A stretch of 64,000 bases of DNA from positions 1,488,001 to 1,552,000 of the forward strand of contig NZ_AP029019.1 in assembly GCF_037101375.1 (NCBI RefSeq), read 5' to 3'. The stretch is from Acidovorax sp. DW039. Its GTDB lineage: Bacteria; Pseudomonadota; Gammaproteobacteria; Burkholderiales; Burkholderiaceae_C. The notes beneath the pieces were generated by a model. The model was not told the DNA's origin. It made no database searches and was given only the letters and a program-made list of their open reading frames with translations. The position numbers and the translations under genes are program-made. Positions 1 to 8,444 of the stretch are shown one piece after another. Numbering within the stretch: the stretch's first letter is position 1; each line of letters opens with the position of its first letter.

Positions 1-1
1 A

Positions 2-391
2 AACCGGCAAGACGCCGTGAAGATCCTCTCGCCGCAGGTGGATCTGGTCATTGTGGTGGGCAGTCCCACCAGCTCCAACAGCAACCGCCTGCGCGAACTG
101 GCCGCCCGCCTGGGCACCCGGGCCTACATGGTGGACTCTGCCGCCGAGCTGCGGGCGGAGTGGTTTGAAGGCGTGACCCGCGTGGGCCTCACGGCCGGTG
201 CCTCTGCCCCCGAGATTCTGGTGCGCGAGGTGATTGACCGCGTCAAGGCGCTGGGAGCGGTGTCCGTGCGCAGCATGGATGGCATCGAGGAAACCATCAA
301 GTTCCCGCTGCCCAAGGGGCTCAAGATCGACGCAGCCACGGGGCTGGAGATCAGCCAGCGCATGCCCGAGACTGGACCGGCCGCGCATTGA
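2..391 (+). CDS. ispH: 4-hydroxy-3-methylbut-2-enyl diphosphate reductase, C-terminal part
   Basis: This is the last step of the MEP isoprenoid pathway: a cytosolic 4Fe-4S enzyme that reduces HMBPP to IPP and DMAPP. The reading frame is open to the left edge (it begins NRQDAVKIL), so roughly the N-terminal 60% lies outside the window. Visible hallmarks are the substrate-binding stretch VVGSPTSSNSNRL, where the Ser-x-Asn residues bind diphosphate, and GLTAGASAPEILV, which holds the conserved late Ser. The C-terminal end after EETIKFPLPKGL is typical in length. The gene is convergent with the CBS-domain gene, and a 49-bp repeat lies just past the stop. The assignment is firm; only the missing N-terminus limits it. 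Confidence 0.94.
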   Translation, partial: NRQDAVKILSPQVDLVIVVGSPTSSNSNRLRELAARLGTRAYMVDSAAELRAEWFEGVTRVGLTAGASAPEILVREVIDRVKALGAVSVRSMDGIEETIKFPLPKGLKIDAATGLEISQRMPETGPAAH

Positions 392-396
392 GGGGC

Positions 397-445
397 GCTA
401 TTGGTTTTGTAGCTGCTTGCGCTTGTAAATCAAGCGCTGCAGGCT
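397..445 (+). repeat. 49-bp double-palindrome element, copy R1 (intergenic)
   Basis: The copy begins GCTATTGGTTTTGTAGC and continues through GCTTGCGCTTG to CAAGCGCTGCAGGCT. The right half forms a hairpin of GCGCTTG with CAAGCGC. It matches eight other copies in this window in length and in its conserved core. It sits between the convergent ispH and CBS-domain genes. I see no T-tract, so it is not an obvious terminator. Confidence 0.85.
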
Positions 446-619
446 GAAATGACTGATTGAATGGTTGCCTCAGGCCCACTGACCAGCCTGAGCCTGTGGT
501 GGGGCCTTTGGCAGCAACGCCCTGGCTTCGACCTGCTCGGCCCAAACGGCGGGAGACGGCGACGGAGGCATGAGGCATGCCGCTCGTCTGGCGGCATCGT
601 CGCTGGCTCTTCCATTGCA

Positions 620-1324
620 TCAGGCTTGCGGCCCAGGGCCGCTCCACAAGTCCAGTGGCGGGTCTGCCGCCACGGCGCGCAAGATGTCGGTGCGCGAGAT
701 GAACCCGGCCAACACGCCCGCCTCATCGGTCACCGGCAAGCCCGGCAGACCCGTCGTCAGCAGCACCGAGGCGACTCTGCGCAATGCCGTATCGGCCGCC
801 ACGGTGGGCACGGGGCTCACCATCACTTCGGACACCGGGCGGCGTGCCAGCTCAATCGCCTCTTTCACCGCGCCGGGTTCGGGCAGAAGGTCCAGCGGTG
901 CCATGTCGGCGCGCAGCAGCAGCCCAATCACGCGGCCCAGCGCGTCCACCACGGGGGCTTGCGCCACCTGGTGTTCCGCCAGGGTTTGCCAGGCGTCGTT
1001 CACCCGCAGGTCTGGGGGCACGCTCAGGGCACCGTGGCTCATCACATCGCGCACCCGGGTCAAGGGCTCGCGTGCACGCTTGGGGCCTTGCTGGGTCTGG
1101 GTGTAGGCACTCACGGCATCCTGCAGCCGCAGGTTCGCCACCCGGCCAGGGTGCGGCTGCTCGGCCGCTGGTGCCGCGGGGGCATGTTCTGCCGCGTCTG
1201 AAATCTCCAGGCTGCGCGTGCGAAGGGCCTGGGGGCGCAGCACGCGGCGCACTGCGGCAATCTTGTCCAGGTTTTCTGGCCCACCCTTGAAGATTTGCCC
1301 CGAAGGGCCGAACACAAAAAACAT
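620..1324 (-). CDS. CBS-domain protein
   Basis: A 234-residue soluble protein with a tandem CBS pair in its C-terminal half. The first CBS motif begins near VRDVMSHGALSVPPDLRV and the second near VSEVMVSPVPTVAADTAL. Such pairs form a Bateman module that binds adenine nucleotides. The N-terminal 95 residues (MFFVFGPSGQIFKGG) match no domain I recognise. The ATG at 1324 is chosen because AGGAGG lies seven bases before it; an ATG seven codons upstream lacks this. No catalytic domain is fused, so a sensor or regulator role is inference from the family. Confidence 0.8.
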   Translation of the reverse strand: MFFVFGPSGQIFKGGPENLDKIAAVRRVLRPQALRTRSLEISDAAEHAPAAPAAEQPHPGRVANLRLQDAVSAYTQTQQGPKRAREPLTRVRDVMSHGALSVPPDLRVNDAWQTLAEHQVAQAPVVDALGRVIGLLLRADMAPLDLLPEPGAVKEAIELARRPVSEVMVSPVPTVAADTALRRVASVLLTTGLPGLPVTDEAGVLAGFISRTDILRAVAADPPLDLWSGPGPQA

Positions 1325-1528
1325 CGCGCATCCTCCTGCTGACATGCCATTGTGCTTGCTGCCTGCCGCCCGCTGTGTGCGGCGGATGTTTCGTTCAGGC
1401 GGTGTGCATGGCGTTGTATCTCTAAGCTATCGGCAGTTAATGGGCTGGTTGTAGATCAGACTGGGCCGTCAATGGCTGCCTGGCTTCTCTACACTCCCCA
1501 CCTTTGCACGCTTCACGGAGTTTTTTGA

Positions 1529-2470
1529 ATGATTGATCGAGCCGCCATCTCCCAGGCACGGCAGCGGCTGAGTGCGCTGCCCCAGTTTTTGCGCACCACC
1601 CCCTTGCTGCGCCTGCCGGGCAAGGCGCTGGGCGTGGAATGCCGCGAGGTGTGGCTCAAGCTGGAGCACCTGCAGGTGGGCGGCAGCTTCAAGGCCCGCG
1701 GCATGCTCTACCGTTTGCTGGCCAACACGGTACCTGCCAGCGGGGTCATCATTGCCTCGGGTGGGAATGCGGGCATTGCGGTGGCGGCGGCCGCGCAAGC
1801 CCTGGGTGTGCGTTGCGAGGTCTTTGTGCCCGAGGTGTCGCCTGAGGTCAAGCGCGCACGTCTGCGTGCGCTGGGGGCTGAGGTGGTTGTCACCGGAGCC
1901 GCTTATGCCCAGGCCTATGAGGCCTGTGTGGCCCGCCAGCAGGCCACCGGAGCCCTGCAGGCCCACGCCTACGACCAGCCTGAAGTGGTGGCCGGGGCGG
2001 GAACGCTGGCGCTGGAAATGGAAGAGCAGGCCGGTCATCTGCCCGACAGCCTGCTGGTGAGCGTGGGCGGCGGCGGCCTCATCGGTGGCGTGGCTGCGTG
2101 GGTGGATAGCCGCGCCAGGGTGATTGCGCTGGAGCCCGAAGGCGCACCCACACTGCATGCAGCACGCGCCGCCGGGCAGCCAGTGGATGTGTCGGTCGGC
2201 GGCATAGCGGCAGATTCGCTGGGAGCCAAGCGCATCGGAACCATTGGCTGGGAGGTGAGCCAACGCCATGTGCACGATGCGCTGCTGCTGAGTGACGACG
2301 CCATCCGCGCCGCGCAGCAGTGGCTGTGGCGCGAACTGAAACTGGCAGTGGAGCCCGCTGCCGCTTTGGGTTTGGCCGCCTTGCAAAGCGGTGCCTACCA
2401 GCCCCAGCCGCAGGAAACCGTGGGCCTGATCCTGTGCGGTGCCAATTTCGATCCCGCCAGTCTTGTCTGA
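1529..2470 (+). CDS. Threonine/serine dehydratase-like PLP enzyme
   Basis: A 313-residue fold-type II PLP enzyme that probably deaminates threonine or serine to a 2-oxo acid. The Schiff-base lysine is K55 in VGGSFKARGM, and the glycine-rich phosphate loop is SVGGGGLIGG near residue 172. There is no C-terminal ACT-like regulatory domain, so it resembles the catabolic or short dehydratases rather than biosynthetic IlvA. It lies 96 bp upstream of serS on the same strand. Exact substrate is uncertain: serine racemase and other members of this fold look similar. Confidence 0.78.
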   Translation: MIDRAAISQARQRLSALPQFLRTTPLLRLPGKALGVECREVWLKLEHLQVGGSFKARGMLYRLLANTVPASGVIIASGGNAGIAVAAAAQALGVRCEVFVPEVSPEVKRARLRALGAEVVVTGAAYAQAYEACVARQQATGALQAHAYDQPEVVAGAGTLALEMEEQAGHLPDSLLVSVGGGGLIGGVAAWVDSRARVIALEPEGAPTLHAARAAGQPVDVSVGGIAADSLGAKRIGTIGWEVSQRHVHDALLLSDDAIRAAQQWLWRELKLAVEPAAALGLAALQSGAYQPQPQETVGLILCGANFDPASLV

Positions 2471-2497
2471 GAGCGGCCCGTTTTTTCCTTCATCTGA

Positions 2498-3886
<1,389 letters not shown>

Positions 3887-3954
3887 TGGGATGGCGCTTC
3901 ACCTTTGCATAAAAAGTGGAGCATGATCCGTCGCTAGTGGCGGGTCTATTTGGA

Positions 3955-3989
3955 CAAAACGGGCCCGAGAGGCCCGTTTTGTTTTTCTT
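3955..3989 (+). terminator. Rho-independent terminator after serS
   Basis: A perfect 11-bp stem (CAAAACGGGCC, loop CGAGA, GGCCCGTTTTG) is followed by TTTTTCTTC. It ends the serS transcript. The A-run on the left arm means it could also serve the LysR gene coming from the right. Confidence 0.9.
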
Positions 3990-4016
3990 CCTGAGGCAAA
4001 AGCCAATGCCAATGCG

Positions 4017-4928
4017 TCAGGCAGGCTGCACGCTCAAGGTCGCAGGCGTAGAGAAATCCACGTGGGCCTGCACCAGTTGCCGCAGGGTGGGAATCAGGCT
4101 GCGGGTATCACCACGCCGCCATTGAAATGTGTACTGCAGCGGGGTGAGAGCAAGCCCTCCACCTGCTTTGCGCAGCCCCAGGGGGGCAATCCAGCCCGCA
4201 GGCAAAAAGCCTACCCCCACGCCTGCCCGCAACAGGCCCGCCACGGCCCCCCAGCTGTTGCAAAGAATGCGCTCGTTCAAGGCGAGGTTCTGCGCCATGA
4301 GCCATTCGTCCAGCAGTCGGGTGGTGCCCGCACCTGCTGGCAGCGTGACCAGAGGGTGACTTTGCAGCAGGGCCGAGGCTGTCTTACGGCCTGCGGGGCC
4401 CTTCAGGGCCGGTGCGGCAGCCCATTCAAAGCGCGCTGCGCCCACCGTCTGAGAGATCAAGGTGCTGCGTGAGGAACTGCCCGCTATCACGGCAAAGTCC
4501 AGTTCTCCGTTGTCCAGCATGTGCTCCAACACCCTGCCCACGTCCACATAGGGCTCCAAAGCCAGATGCGGCTGCTGCTTGCGAACTGCCGCGACAAAGG
4601 CGGGCAGCCAGGTCAGCGCCGAAAGGTCACCCACACCGAACCGGCATCGACCAGATAGAGCTACAGGGCCTTCAGCCGCTTTGCCCAGTGCCGCAACTGC
4701 CTGCAGAACTTCCTGCGCAGCAGGAACGAGGCGTTGGCCTGCGTCAGTCAGCACCGCCCTGTGGCCGCTACGGTCAAAAAGCGGTTGGCCGAGGGTGGAC
4801 TCCAGCTCAGTGATGCGTTTGGACAGCGAGGAGACCGACAGGTGAACTCTCTCTGCTGCGGTTGCGAAGTTGGAGCAGGTGGCAGCCCACCAGAAGGCCT
4901 CCAGCTGCTTGATCGATGGCGTTGGCAT
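4017..4928 (-). CDS. LysR-family transcriptional regulator
   Basis: About 303 residues. The N-terminal winged helix-turn-helix is clear in KQLEAFWWAATCSNFATAAE followed by RVHLSVSSLSKRITELE. A periplasmic-binding-protein-like effector domain follows from about residue 90. I place the start at the ATG giving MPTPSIKQ because LysR proteins usually begin a few residues before the HTH. An ATG five codons upstream (4943) is possible and neither has a good Shine-Dalgarno. It is divergent from the 2-hydroxy-acid dehydrogenase gene and shares with it an intergenic region holding inverted repeats, so it probably regulates that gene. The effector is unknown. Confidence 0.88.
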   Translation of the reverse strand: MPTPSIKQLEAFWWAATCSNFATAAERVHLSVSSLSKRITELESTLGQPLFDRSGHRAVLTDAGQRLVPAAQEVLQAVAALGKAAEGPVALSGRCRFGVGDLSALTWLPAFVAAVRKQQPHLALEPYVDVGRVLEHMLDNGELDFAVIAGSSSRSTLISQTVGAARFEWAAAPALKGPAGRKTASALLQSHPLVTLPAGAGTTRLLDEWLMAQNLALNERILCNSWGAVAGLLRAGVGVGFLPAGWIAPLGLRKAGGGLALTPLQYTFQWRRGDTRSLIPTLRQLVQAHVDFSTPATLSVQPA

Positions 4929-4944
4929 GTGCACATTGTGCAAA

Positions 4945-4978
4945 AAAGCGAACAGTGCTGTTCAAGATATTTCGCTTT
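4945..4978. promoter_or_regulatory. Nested inverted repeats, candidate operator
   Basis: In the divergent region between the LysR and dehydrogenase genes lies GAACAG-TG-CTGTTC (4950-4963). An outer pair, AAAGCGAA (4945-4952) and TTCGCTTT (4971-4978), partly overlaps it. Interrupted dyads in such divergent spacers are typical LysR binding sites. Function is inferred from position and symmetry only. Confidence 0.45.
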
Positions 4979-5043
4979 CTTGCGAGTTTCATCGTTTTTA
5001 GAGTAGCGACTTCTCGTTGCTTGCCATCTTTCAAGCTGCCGTC

Positions 5044-6273
5044 ATGCCATCGTCTGCTCCTGCTTCGCTTTCCCCTGATGCAACGCCTCCCCTCGCGGTC
5101 AGCCCGCGCCAGCGGCGTGTGCTGCGCCACATGCTGTGCCTGCACGACTTTGAACGGGTTGCCCGCCAGCGCTTGCCCCGTCCCATTTTTGGCTATATCG
5201 CTGGCGCGGCAGAAGACAACCTGTCACTGCGTGACAACCGCAGCGTGTTTGACGAATACGCCTTTACGACCCGCGTGCTGGGTGACGTTTCGGCGCGCAC
5301 CCAGGCGGTTGAGCTGTTTGGCGAACGCTATTCCAGCCCCTTTGGTATCGCCCCCATGGGCATCAACGCCTTGTCCACCTACCGGGGCGATCTGGTGCTG
5401 GCCCGCGCAGCCCAGCGGGCAGGCATCGCTTCGGTGATGAGTGGAACGTCGTTGATTCCCATGGAAGAGGTCGCCCGGGAAAGTCCGACAACCTGGTTTC
5501 AGGCCTACATCCCCGGAGATCAAGCACGCATTGATGCCTTGCTGGACCGCGTGGCCCGGGCAGGTTTTCGCACGCTGGTGGTAACTGTGGACATTCCCAT
5601 CTCCGCCAACCGGGAGAACAACATCCGCTCCGGCTTCTCCACCCCGCTGCGGCCCAGCCTGCGGCTGGCATGGGATGGCCTGGTGCGGCCACGCTGGCTG
5701 ATCAGCACTTTTGCGCGCACCTTGCTCTGCCACGGCATGCCGCACTTTGAAAACTCGTTTGCCACCCGCGGCGCTCCCATCGTTTCATCGTCCGTGCTGC
5801 GCGACTTTTCGGCCCGGGACCATTTGAATTGGGACCATCTGCGGGCTATCCGCCAGCGGTGGAAGGGCCCCTTGGTAATCAAGGGCATCCTGAGTGTGGA
5901 GGACGCCTTGCAGGCCCAGCGCATGGGGGCGGATGCGGTCGTGCTCTCCAATCACGGCGGGCGGCAACTGGATGGCGCGGCGTCGGCCATGCGTGTTCTG
6001 GAGGCGGTGGTCGCTGCGGTGGGGCCTTCCTACCCCGTGCTGATCGACGGAGGCTTTCGCCGTGGCTCCGATGTGCTCAAGGCCATTGCCCTGGGGGCAC
6101 GCATGGTACTGGTGGGGCGGCCGTTCAACTACGCTGCTGCCGTCGCAGGAGAGGCCGGGGTCACGCATGCCATAGGCCTCCTGCGTGACGAAATAGACCG
6201 GAACATGGCCATGCTGGGCGTCACTTCATGCGCGGCGCTGGGGGCACACCAACTGATGAGGCGTCATGGTTGA
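5044..6273 (+). CDS. FMN-dependent 2-hydroxy-acid dehydrogenase (lactate/mandelate type)
   Basis: About 409 residues, close to the L-lactate and (S)-mandelate dehydrogenase family. These oxidise L-2-hydroxy acids to 2-oxo acids and pass electrons to the quinone pool. Seen in the sequence: the N-terminal FGYIAGAAEDN stretch, the FMN-binding FGIAPMGINAL segment, the catalytic-histidine motif VVLSNHGGRQLDGA, and the phosphate-binding LIDGGFRRGSDVLKA and LVGRPFNY segments. An ATG at 5044 follows an upstream TTG at 5017 in frame; I prefer the ATG. The divergent LysR gene is the likely regulator. The exact substrate cannot be told from sequence. Confidence 0.85.
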   Translation: MPSSAPASLSPDATPPLAVSPRQRRVLRHMLCLHDFERVARQRLPRPIFGYIAGAAEDNLSLRDNRSVFDEYAFTTRVLGDVSARTQAVELFGERYSSPFGIAPMGINALSTYRGDLVLARAAQRAGIASVMSGTSLIPMEEVARESPTTWFQAYIPGDQARIDALLDRVARAGFRTLVVTVDIPISANRENNIRSGFSTPLRPSLRLAWDGLVRPRWLISTFARTLLCHGMPHFENSFATRGAPIVSSSVLRDFSARDHLNWDHLRAIRQRWKGPLVIKGILSVEDALQAQRMGADAVVLSNHGGRQLDGAASAMRVLEAVVAAVGPSYPVLIDGGFRRGSDVLKAIALGARMVLVGRPFNYAAAVAGEAGVTHAIGLLRDEIDRNMAMLGVTSCAALGAHQLMRRHG

Positions 6274-6303
6274 GATGGCGACGCCAGCCTTGGCAAAGCT
6301 TGC

Positions 6304-6309
6304 TATAAT
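6304..6309 (+). promoter_or_regulatory. -10 box upstream of the truncated tRNA copy
   Basis: A perfect TATAAT inside TGCTATAATCGCAG. The same block recurs before the intact tRNA-Ser (TATAAT at 6482-6487), which shows that promoter and tRNA 5' half were duplicated together. No convincing -35 box is visible in either copy. Confidence 0.5.
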
Positions 6310-6327
6310 CGCAGGCTTAGACACACA

Positions 6328-6367
6328 GGAGAGGTAGCAGAGTGGTCGAATGTACCTGACTCGAAAT
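6328..6367 (+). pseudogene. Truncated tRNA-Ser: 5' half only
   Basis: Forty bases match the first forty of the intact tRNA-Ser at 6517 except for one change (GGTAGC against GGTGGC). Identity runs through the acceptor 5' strand, the D-arm and the anticodon loop ACTCGAAAT, then stops abruptly. The 3' anticodon strand, variable arm, T-arm and acceptor 3' strand are missing, so no functional tRNA can form. The break at the anticodon loop suggests a recombination or duplication scar. Confidence 0.8.
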
Positions 6368-6516
6368 GAAGTGCATTTGAGTCGCGTCGCTCGTAACCTG
6401 TTGTCGTTAAAGGGAAATTCCAGTCAGACCACGGAATTTTTCCTTGCAAAGATTTGCAAAGTTCTTCAGTTCAGCGCCTGCTATAATCGCAGTCTCTCGA
6501 CCGAGAAACACACCTA

Positions 6517-6607
<91 letters not shown>

Positions 6608-6628
6608 GGCCCTGTGCTCTGACGACAG

Positions 6629-6658
6629 CGTCCACTAACTAGTGGACGTTTTTGTTTT
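6629..6658 (+). terminator. Rho-independent terminator after tRNA-Ser
   Basis: The stem CGTCCACTA, loop AC and TAGTGGACG is followed by TTTTTGTTTTT. It lies 22 bp past the tRNA and marks the last core-like feature before the accessory island. Confidence 0.9.
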
Positions 6659-6659
6659 T

Positions 6660-7189
6660 GCTGCTAGCACACAGTACAGCGGAGCTTTGTAAGCTCAAAG
6701 CCACCACGGCAAGCTACCACAGGCCTGCGGCAGTCCTAGGTGGCTGGCACCTGCGATTAACGCTTGTGCGCAGGATTTGAGGCCTTGTATGACATGCACA
6801 CCTCTACAACCCTTCGCGAAGAAAGTGCGTCCACAAATTGCACTTGTTTTGTGGACTGGTTGAGGGATTGCAGTTCCGCGTCTGGCTCTCTCTACGCTGT
6901 CAGTGAATTTAAGTGATAAGCCTCATCACCCAAGCTATAACAGCATAAATTAAGTGCCGACGACGCCCTCAGTATCTTGAGATTTTCCTTCTGGCTTCCC
7001 GTACTGACTGCGATGCGACAGACATATCTACCTAAACCGAGAGCTGCCTGGCTCTGTCCTTAGCACGCTTCGCTGGATTCTTCAATATTTTGATACGCTT
7101 TGTGAGGCGGCGTCGCTGTCACCGATCTCGTTCGGCCTGAAACAAGCCCCCATTCACTAGTCCCCTGTGCATTCAAGGAGGAGCTTCGA
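6660..7189. other. Non-coding left edge of the island
   Basis: About 530 bp of markedly lower GC than the flanks, with no convincing gene, tRNA or repeat. I looked for an integrase remnant and for a second copy of the tRNA-Ser 3' end and saw neither. It probably holds eroded island DNA. Confidence 0.5.
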
Positions 7190-7348
7190 ATGATTGGATT
7201 CGGTGCGGTTGCGGATATATGGCTTTCGCTTGCTAATCAGCACTATCGCCCGTTTGGCGACTGCATAGCGCGCCTGCTTTGCAGGCAGCCACTTGGGTCG
7301 AGTGGGCTCCTAAGACCGGCGCTGAGGCCTCCTCGATTGGAGAGATAA
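7190..7348 (+). CDS. Possible 52-residue small protein
   Basis: An ATG frame beginning MIGFGAVADIWLSLANQH, preceded at eight bases by a near-perfect Shine-Dalgarno (AAGGAGG, 7175-7181), and ending in TAA at 7346. I recognise no family. The N-terminal 20 residues are moderately hydrophobic; the C-terminus is Arg/Pro/Leu-rich. It is convergent with the nuclease gene. The ribosome binding site is the main support and chance cannot be excluded. Confidence 0.3.
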   Translation: MIGFGAVADIWLSLANQHYRPFGDCIARLLCRQPLGSSGLLRPALRPPRLER

Positions 7349-7350
7349 AC

Positions 7351-7368
7351 ATGCCAAAGTATTGGCAT
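7351..7368. terminator. Hairpin at the end of the defence operon
   Basis: ATGCCAA-AGTA-TTGGCAT, a perfect 7-bp stem just past the stop codon of the PD-(D/E)XK gene on the minus strand. It lacks a clear U-tract, so it may be a weak terminator or an RNA 3'-end stabiliser. Confidence 0.35.
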
Positions 7369-7376
7369 CGGTTCGC

Positions 7377-8444
7377 CTAAGTCAGATGCAGAGATTCACG
7401 CGTGAACTGAGTAATAGCGTGGGCCCAGTTTGCCAAAGGGTTTCCAGGAGAGATCGACGAAGGCAGTTCCAATGAAAATGCCAAGTCATCTGCGCGTACA
7501 AAGGTCATCTCAACGTCAGTCCGCCTCAGAAGTCGCATGCTAGCATCATCCAGATCGTAAAGTCGCGGCGTGAACGTCATTGAAAACTTCGTCGCGTAGA
7601 CGTGATGTTCCGCCATCAGTGCATGATCGTATCCAATCCCATGCTCGGCGCCATAGCTTCTTACGGCCTCCAAGAAGCGAGATTCGAGACCTTCTGCGCC
7701 GCTCAGTCGCAATAACTTTGCAATCCGAGAAACCATGTTTGTTAGGCTTGTGCCGTCGCCCGTGTTCGAGTGAAATCCAACACTGAGTAAGAGCAAGCGA
7801 CGTTCATCGAGGCAGCGCTCTACTTGGTATAGCCCGCTAAATCGATGGCTGGAACTAGCAGTCAATGTTGTTTTCACTTCAACTGATGTTGAGCCAATGC
7901 GAAAGTCTCGTGTAGCACCCCGCCAGCCAGTCCACATCTCAAGTACCGACACGAGCAACTGTGGCTGTAGGACTACCGCGCTCAACATAGTCTCAAGGCA
8001 TGTAAGTTCACCCAAAAGCCCGAGTAAATGCTCCTCTGTAATCGCTGAACGCCGAAGCGATAGTTCTATTACCGTTTCAACCCGCGAAAACGCGCTTTGA
8101 ATACTCTCGCCTGCTTCAATTCCAGCGTTCGCTAGTTCTACCGCGACCATTGCTGCTACCGGAGCATATTGATCTTTGCCCGGATAGACCAAACGATTGG
8201 CCTCGACCGAAGCGCCCCCTTCCACAATGTCCCACTTAGCGTAGTCGAGATGGCGGCGAACGAGGGTAGAGCTTGCGTGAAGCGGTGGGCCGACGAGAAA
8301 CACGCCAATGGACTTCTCTGACCGCGCGACACCGAGCAATCGTGGAACGATCCACATCGTCCGATGTGCCTTCTCGTCACCCTCAACGCCTAGTTCAGCG
8401 AGTTCGTCACGCACCCTTTGATATGCATCGGTAAGACTATTCAT
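7377..8444 (-). CDS. PD-(D/E)XK motif protein (DUF4420-like nuclease)
   Basis: A 355-residue putative restriction-type nuclease. The fold signature is an early acidic residue in LLGLLGELTCLE (E146), then RDFRIGSTSVEVKTT, which supplies D180 and the E-V-K pair E189/K191 of a PD-(D/E)XK active site. The family is found beside Z1-domain ATPases and DNA methyltransferases. The ATG at 8444 overlaps the stop of the Z1 gene (ATGA), so the two are translationally coupled. It is the last gene of the three-gene minus-strand operon. Cleavage specificity is unknown. Assignment to DUF4420 (PF14390) is from memory of the family pattern. Confidence 0.8.
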   Translation of the reverse strand: MNSLTDAYQRVRDELAELGVEGDEKAHRTMWIVPRLLGVARSEKSIGVFLVGPPLHASSTLVRRHLDYAKWDIVEGGASVEANRLVYPGKDQYAPVAAMVAVELANAGIEAGESIQSAFSRVETVIELSLRRSAITEEHLLGLLGELTCLETMLSAVVLQPQLLVSVLEMWTGWRGATRDFRIGSTSVEVKTTLTASSSHRFSGLYQVERCLDERRLLLLSVGFHSNTGDGTSLTNMVSRIAKLLRLSGAEGLESRFLEAVRSYGAEHGIGYDHALMAEHHVYATKFSMTFTPRLYDLDDASMRLLRRTDVEMTFVRADDLAFSLELPSSISPGNPLANWAHAITQFTRESLHLT

